From Treponema sp. (GTDB lineage Bacteria > Spirochaetota > Spirochaetia > Treponematales > Breznakiellaceae), in assembly GCA_031256115.1 (NCBI GenBank), contig JAIRRF010000069.1, positions 1 to 7,260 of the forward strand: a stretch of DNA of 7,260 nt, written 5' to 3'. The position numbers were made by a program, and so were the translations under genes. The notes beneath the pieces are model-generated. The model made no database searches. It was not told where the DNA came from and was given only the letters and a program-made list of their open reading frames with translations. The stretch's first letter is position 1. Each line of letters begins with the position of its first letter. Below, piece by piece: positions 5,603 through 7,260 of the stretch.

Positions 5603-7260
5603 ATGATCCAGGTAGTTTTTGCCCTTCGTTTTCAATCCCAACTTCACCGGACCAGGCCAAAACTGCTTCGGGATCTGGAAAAGTCCATTATAGAAACTCT
5701 GGAAGGGTATGGCAGTAAGGTAAGGGTAGAAAACAAGCTTATTAATGGTGTCTTTAGTCAGGAAACTCTTGGTTTTTGGCTGGATATGCTTTGTGTACTG
5801 GAAACGATTAAGAACATTTTGGAAAGGACCGCAACGGAACTTTATGGTCATGTTTGTATCGTTGGCGAAAACCTTCCGGAAGAAGATGTCCTTTTTCTGG
5901 TCAGGGCTCTTCCCACGGAGCCATGGGGAACGGGTATTTGGTGTACACCGGGAATCTGCGATGCATTAAAACCGTTTATTGATTTTGACGAAGCCCTTTC
6001 GGGAGATAACCAGCCAGGATCCGGTTTTTCACAGCTTCGGGCTATCCGGGAGTGGGGAGATACGCCGGTGTTAACCGGGGAAAAGAACCATACCGGAAAA
6101 ATAAAGGGCTTTCTTAAACGCAAACCTGCTTGTAATACGATCGTTGTGGGCGATGAATGGGCCAGTTACCAGGAAGAGTTGATTCTCTATTGTAAAGAAC
6201 ATATGAAAGGTATTCCTCCGCTGATAATTCGGTTAAAAAAAGGGAAGAACAGTATTACCTGCTTAATAGATGCCCTAACGCCCGAGATAAAAACCCTTTT
6301 GGAAATGGAAGATCAATTAGACCCGGAGACAAGGAACCGTCTTGCGGAACTGGAAAAAACCCTGTTTAAGGAAAGGCTTCGGGACGAGCTTTCCGAATTT
6401 ACCATTAAACAGGGAGAACTCTTTTTTACACTCCTTTTGGGTTTATACCGGACGGCGGTGGAAAAAAAATCCGCCAAACCTGTAATAATCCTGGAAAATC
6501 TTCAGGATGCCGATCCCGGTTCACGGGCAATTATTGCCGGATCCTATTTTGCATATCCTGCCAAAGAAAGGATTACAATATATGGTACCTCTGCCAGTCT
6601 TAAGGCGCTTAAACCCTGGGAAGAACTCTTTTCCAGGATTATTAAATTTACTTCCGAAGAGGCTGTACAGGAACCGGAAATTAAAATAGACCTGCCCCGA
6701 GATCTTTGGGAGATTTGGTATTGTTCTGTTCTTTTTAAACGTTTTTTTCCTCCCTTTTTGATTCCACAGCTCCTTCAGGAGGAAGGAAAAAACCCGGTTA
6801 TGATAGAAAAATCACTTGAAATTCTTTCCAGACTGCATATTCCGAAACAGGGCAATTTTATAAACCAGGCTGAAACAGCTCTGGGCAAAGAAGCTGTTTC
6901 GGTTCGTTCTGTAGTACACCGCCGTCTTTTGGCCTGGGTAAAGGATTTCCGGCTTAAACCCTGTTTTCCGCTTCTTGTTGCTTTAGCCGATTTGGGCTCC
7001 CTGGAAGATGATAACCTGATTCTTGATACAATTTGCGCTGACATTGTAAACGGAACTTTTTCGGGTATTGAACGGGCAATTCAGACGAAAACTTTCAGCG
7101 CTGTTACGGGGAAGGATAAAGAAAACGCCCTGCTTTTAATAGTTAAAACGCAAAAGGCATTGACCCATGGGGGAAATGAAGAAATAAAAAATGCTTTTTC
7201 CGATTTTTCTCTCGCAGAAAAATCCGGTTCTCCCTGTATTCGATCCGGAATTGCCGCCAA
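5603..7260 (+). CDS. Large cyclase/STAND-ATPase-like regulatory protein, apparently degenerate (partial, open at right edge)
   Basis: The frame from ATG 5603 (MIQVVFALRF) is open for 552 codons to the window edge. I do not recognise an ortholog, but the order of segments resembles class III cyclase + AAA_16/STAND + repeat proteins. Residues about 1-135 have a cyclase-like outline (helix, then GYGSKVRVENKLINGVF at 35-51, GHVCIVGE at 82-89, then GIWCTPGICDALKPF) but lack recognisable metal-binding Asp residues. Residues 207-219 (LIIRLKKGKNSIT) sit where a P-loop would be but do not fit GxxxxGK[ST]. PVIILENLQDADPGSR (293-308) closely resembles the Walker B strand of these ATPases (DDLHWADP type), with Glu/Asn in place of Asp-Asp. 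Residues about 367-412 resemble the following winged-helix segment. The helical remainder may be the start of TPR-like repeats. It is probably cytoplasmic, with no signal or membrane segment seen. The start lacks a Shine-Dalgarno. Coding is near certain; the domain reading is tentative. Confidence 0.82.
   Translation, partial: MIQVVFALRFQSQLHRTRPKLLRDLEKSIIETLEGYGSKVRVENKLINGVFSQETLGFWLDMLCVLETIKNILERTATELYGHVCIVGENLPEEDVLFLVRALPTEPWGTGIWCTPGICDALKPFIDFDEALSGDNQPGSGFSQLRAIREWGDTPVLTGEKNHTGKIKGFLKRKPACNTIVVGDEWASYQEELILYCKEHMKGIPPLIIRLKKGKNSITCLIDALTPEIKTLLEMEDQLDPETRNRLAELEKTLFKERLRDELSEFTIKQGELFFTLLLGLYRTAVEKKSAKPVIILENLQDADPGSRAIIAGSYFAYPAKERITIYGTSASLKALKPWEELFSRIIKFTSEEAVQEPEIKIDLPRDLWEIWYCSVLFKRFFPPFLIPQLLQEEGKNPVMIEKSLEILSRLHIPKQGNFINQAETALGKEAVSVRSVVHRRLLAWVKDFRLKPCFPLLVALADLGSLEDDNLILDTICADIVNGTFSGIERAIQTKTFSAVTGKDKENALLLIVKTQKALTHGGNEEIKNAFSDFSLAEKSGSPCIRSGIAA

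Noticed and set aside
5547..5660. Extension of the carbamoyltransferase N-terminus to the Met at 5660
   Set aside because: The added 38 residues are not family-like, overlap the start of the divergent large gene and lie upstream of the likely promoter.
5567..6123. Minus-strand ORFs of 94 and 91 codons opposite the large plus-strand gene
   Set aside because: They are antisense to a 552-codon frame with protein-like composition, lack Shine-Dalgarno sites and show no recognisable domain.

Overview
The window looks like chromosomal DNA of a spirochaete, most likely a treponeme of intermediate GC. This rests on the overall look of the proteins (a treponeme-style response regulator N-terminus, a short exported protein with a Cys in its signal peptide, a large cyclase/STAND-like protein) and on a mix of Shine-Dalgarno-led and apparently leaderless genes. 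It is an inference: there is no rRNA or other marker gene here. I see no mobile element, CRISPR array, tRNA or rRNA.

Layout. (1) 1-361, minus: N-terminus of a response regulator, leaving the window on the left. (2) A 57-bp divergent intergenic region (362-418) separates it from a plus-strand pair: a DJ-1/PfpI-family protein (419-1012) and a DinG-like Fe-S helicase (1012-3120), joined by a TAATG stop/start overlap. (3) Converging on dinG, with interlocked stop codons, are three minus-strand genes in transcription order: ornithine carbamoyltransferase (4581-5546), a small exported protein of unknown function (4073-4543) and a DHH/DHHA1 phosphoesterase of the NrnA type (3117-4073). The last two share a TAATG overlap and have their own promoter at the 3' end of the carbamoyltransferase gene. 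(4) A 56-bp AT-rich divergent region (5547-5602) precedes a large plus-strand ORF (5603-7260) that stays open to the right edge and encodes at least 552 residues. No intergenic stretch exceeds 60 bp.

How the genes relate. DinG (helicase acting on DNA/RNA-containing structures) and NrnA (degrades very short RNAs and pAp) are nucleic-acid housekeeping. The DJ-1 protein is a stress or protein/metabolite-repair candidate. The carbamoyltransferase belongs to arginine synthesis or the arginine deiminase route. The response regulator and the open large protein look regulatory. These appear to be small neighbouring transcription units rather than one dedicated system.

Most notable observations: the large plus-strand protein has the order of a class III cyclase/STAND ATPase/winged-helix/repeat regulator, but both catalytic modules look degenerate. 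Three genes have a -10-like hexamer only 7-9 nt before the start codon and no Shine-Dalgarno, suggesting leaderless mRNAs. The DJ-1 gene carries a perfect 14-bp-arm inverted repeat at a site that appears to be a small in-frame insertion.
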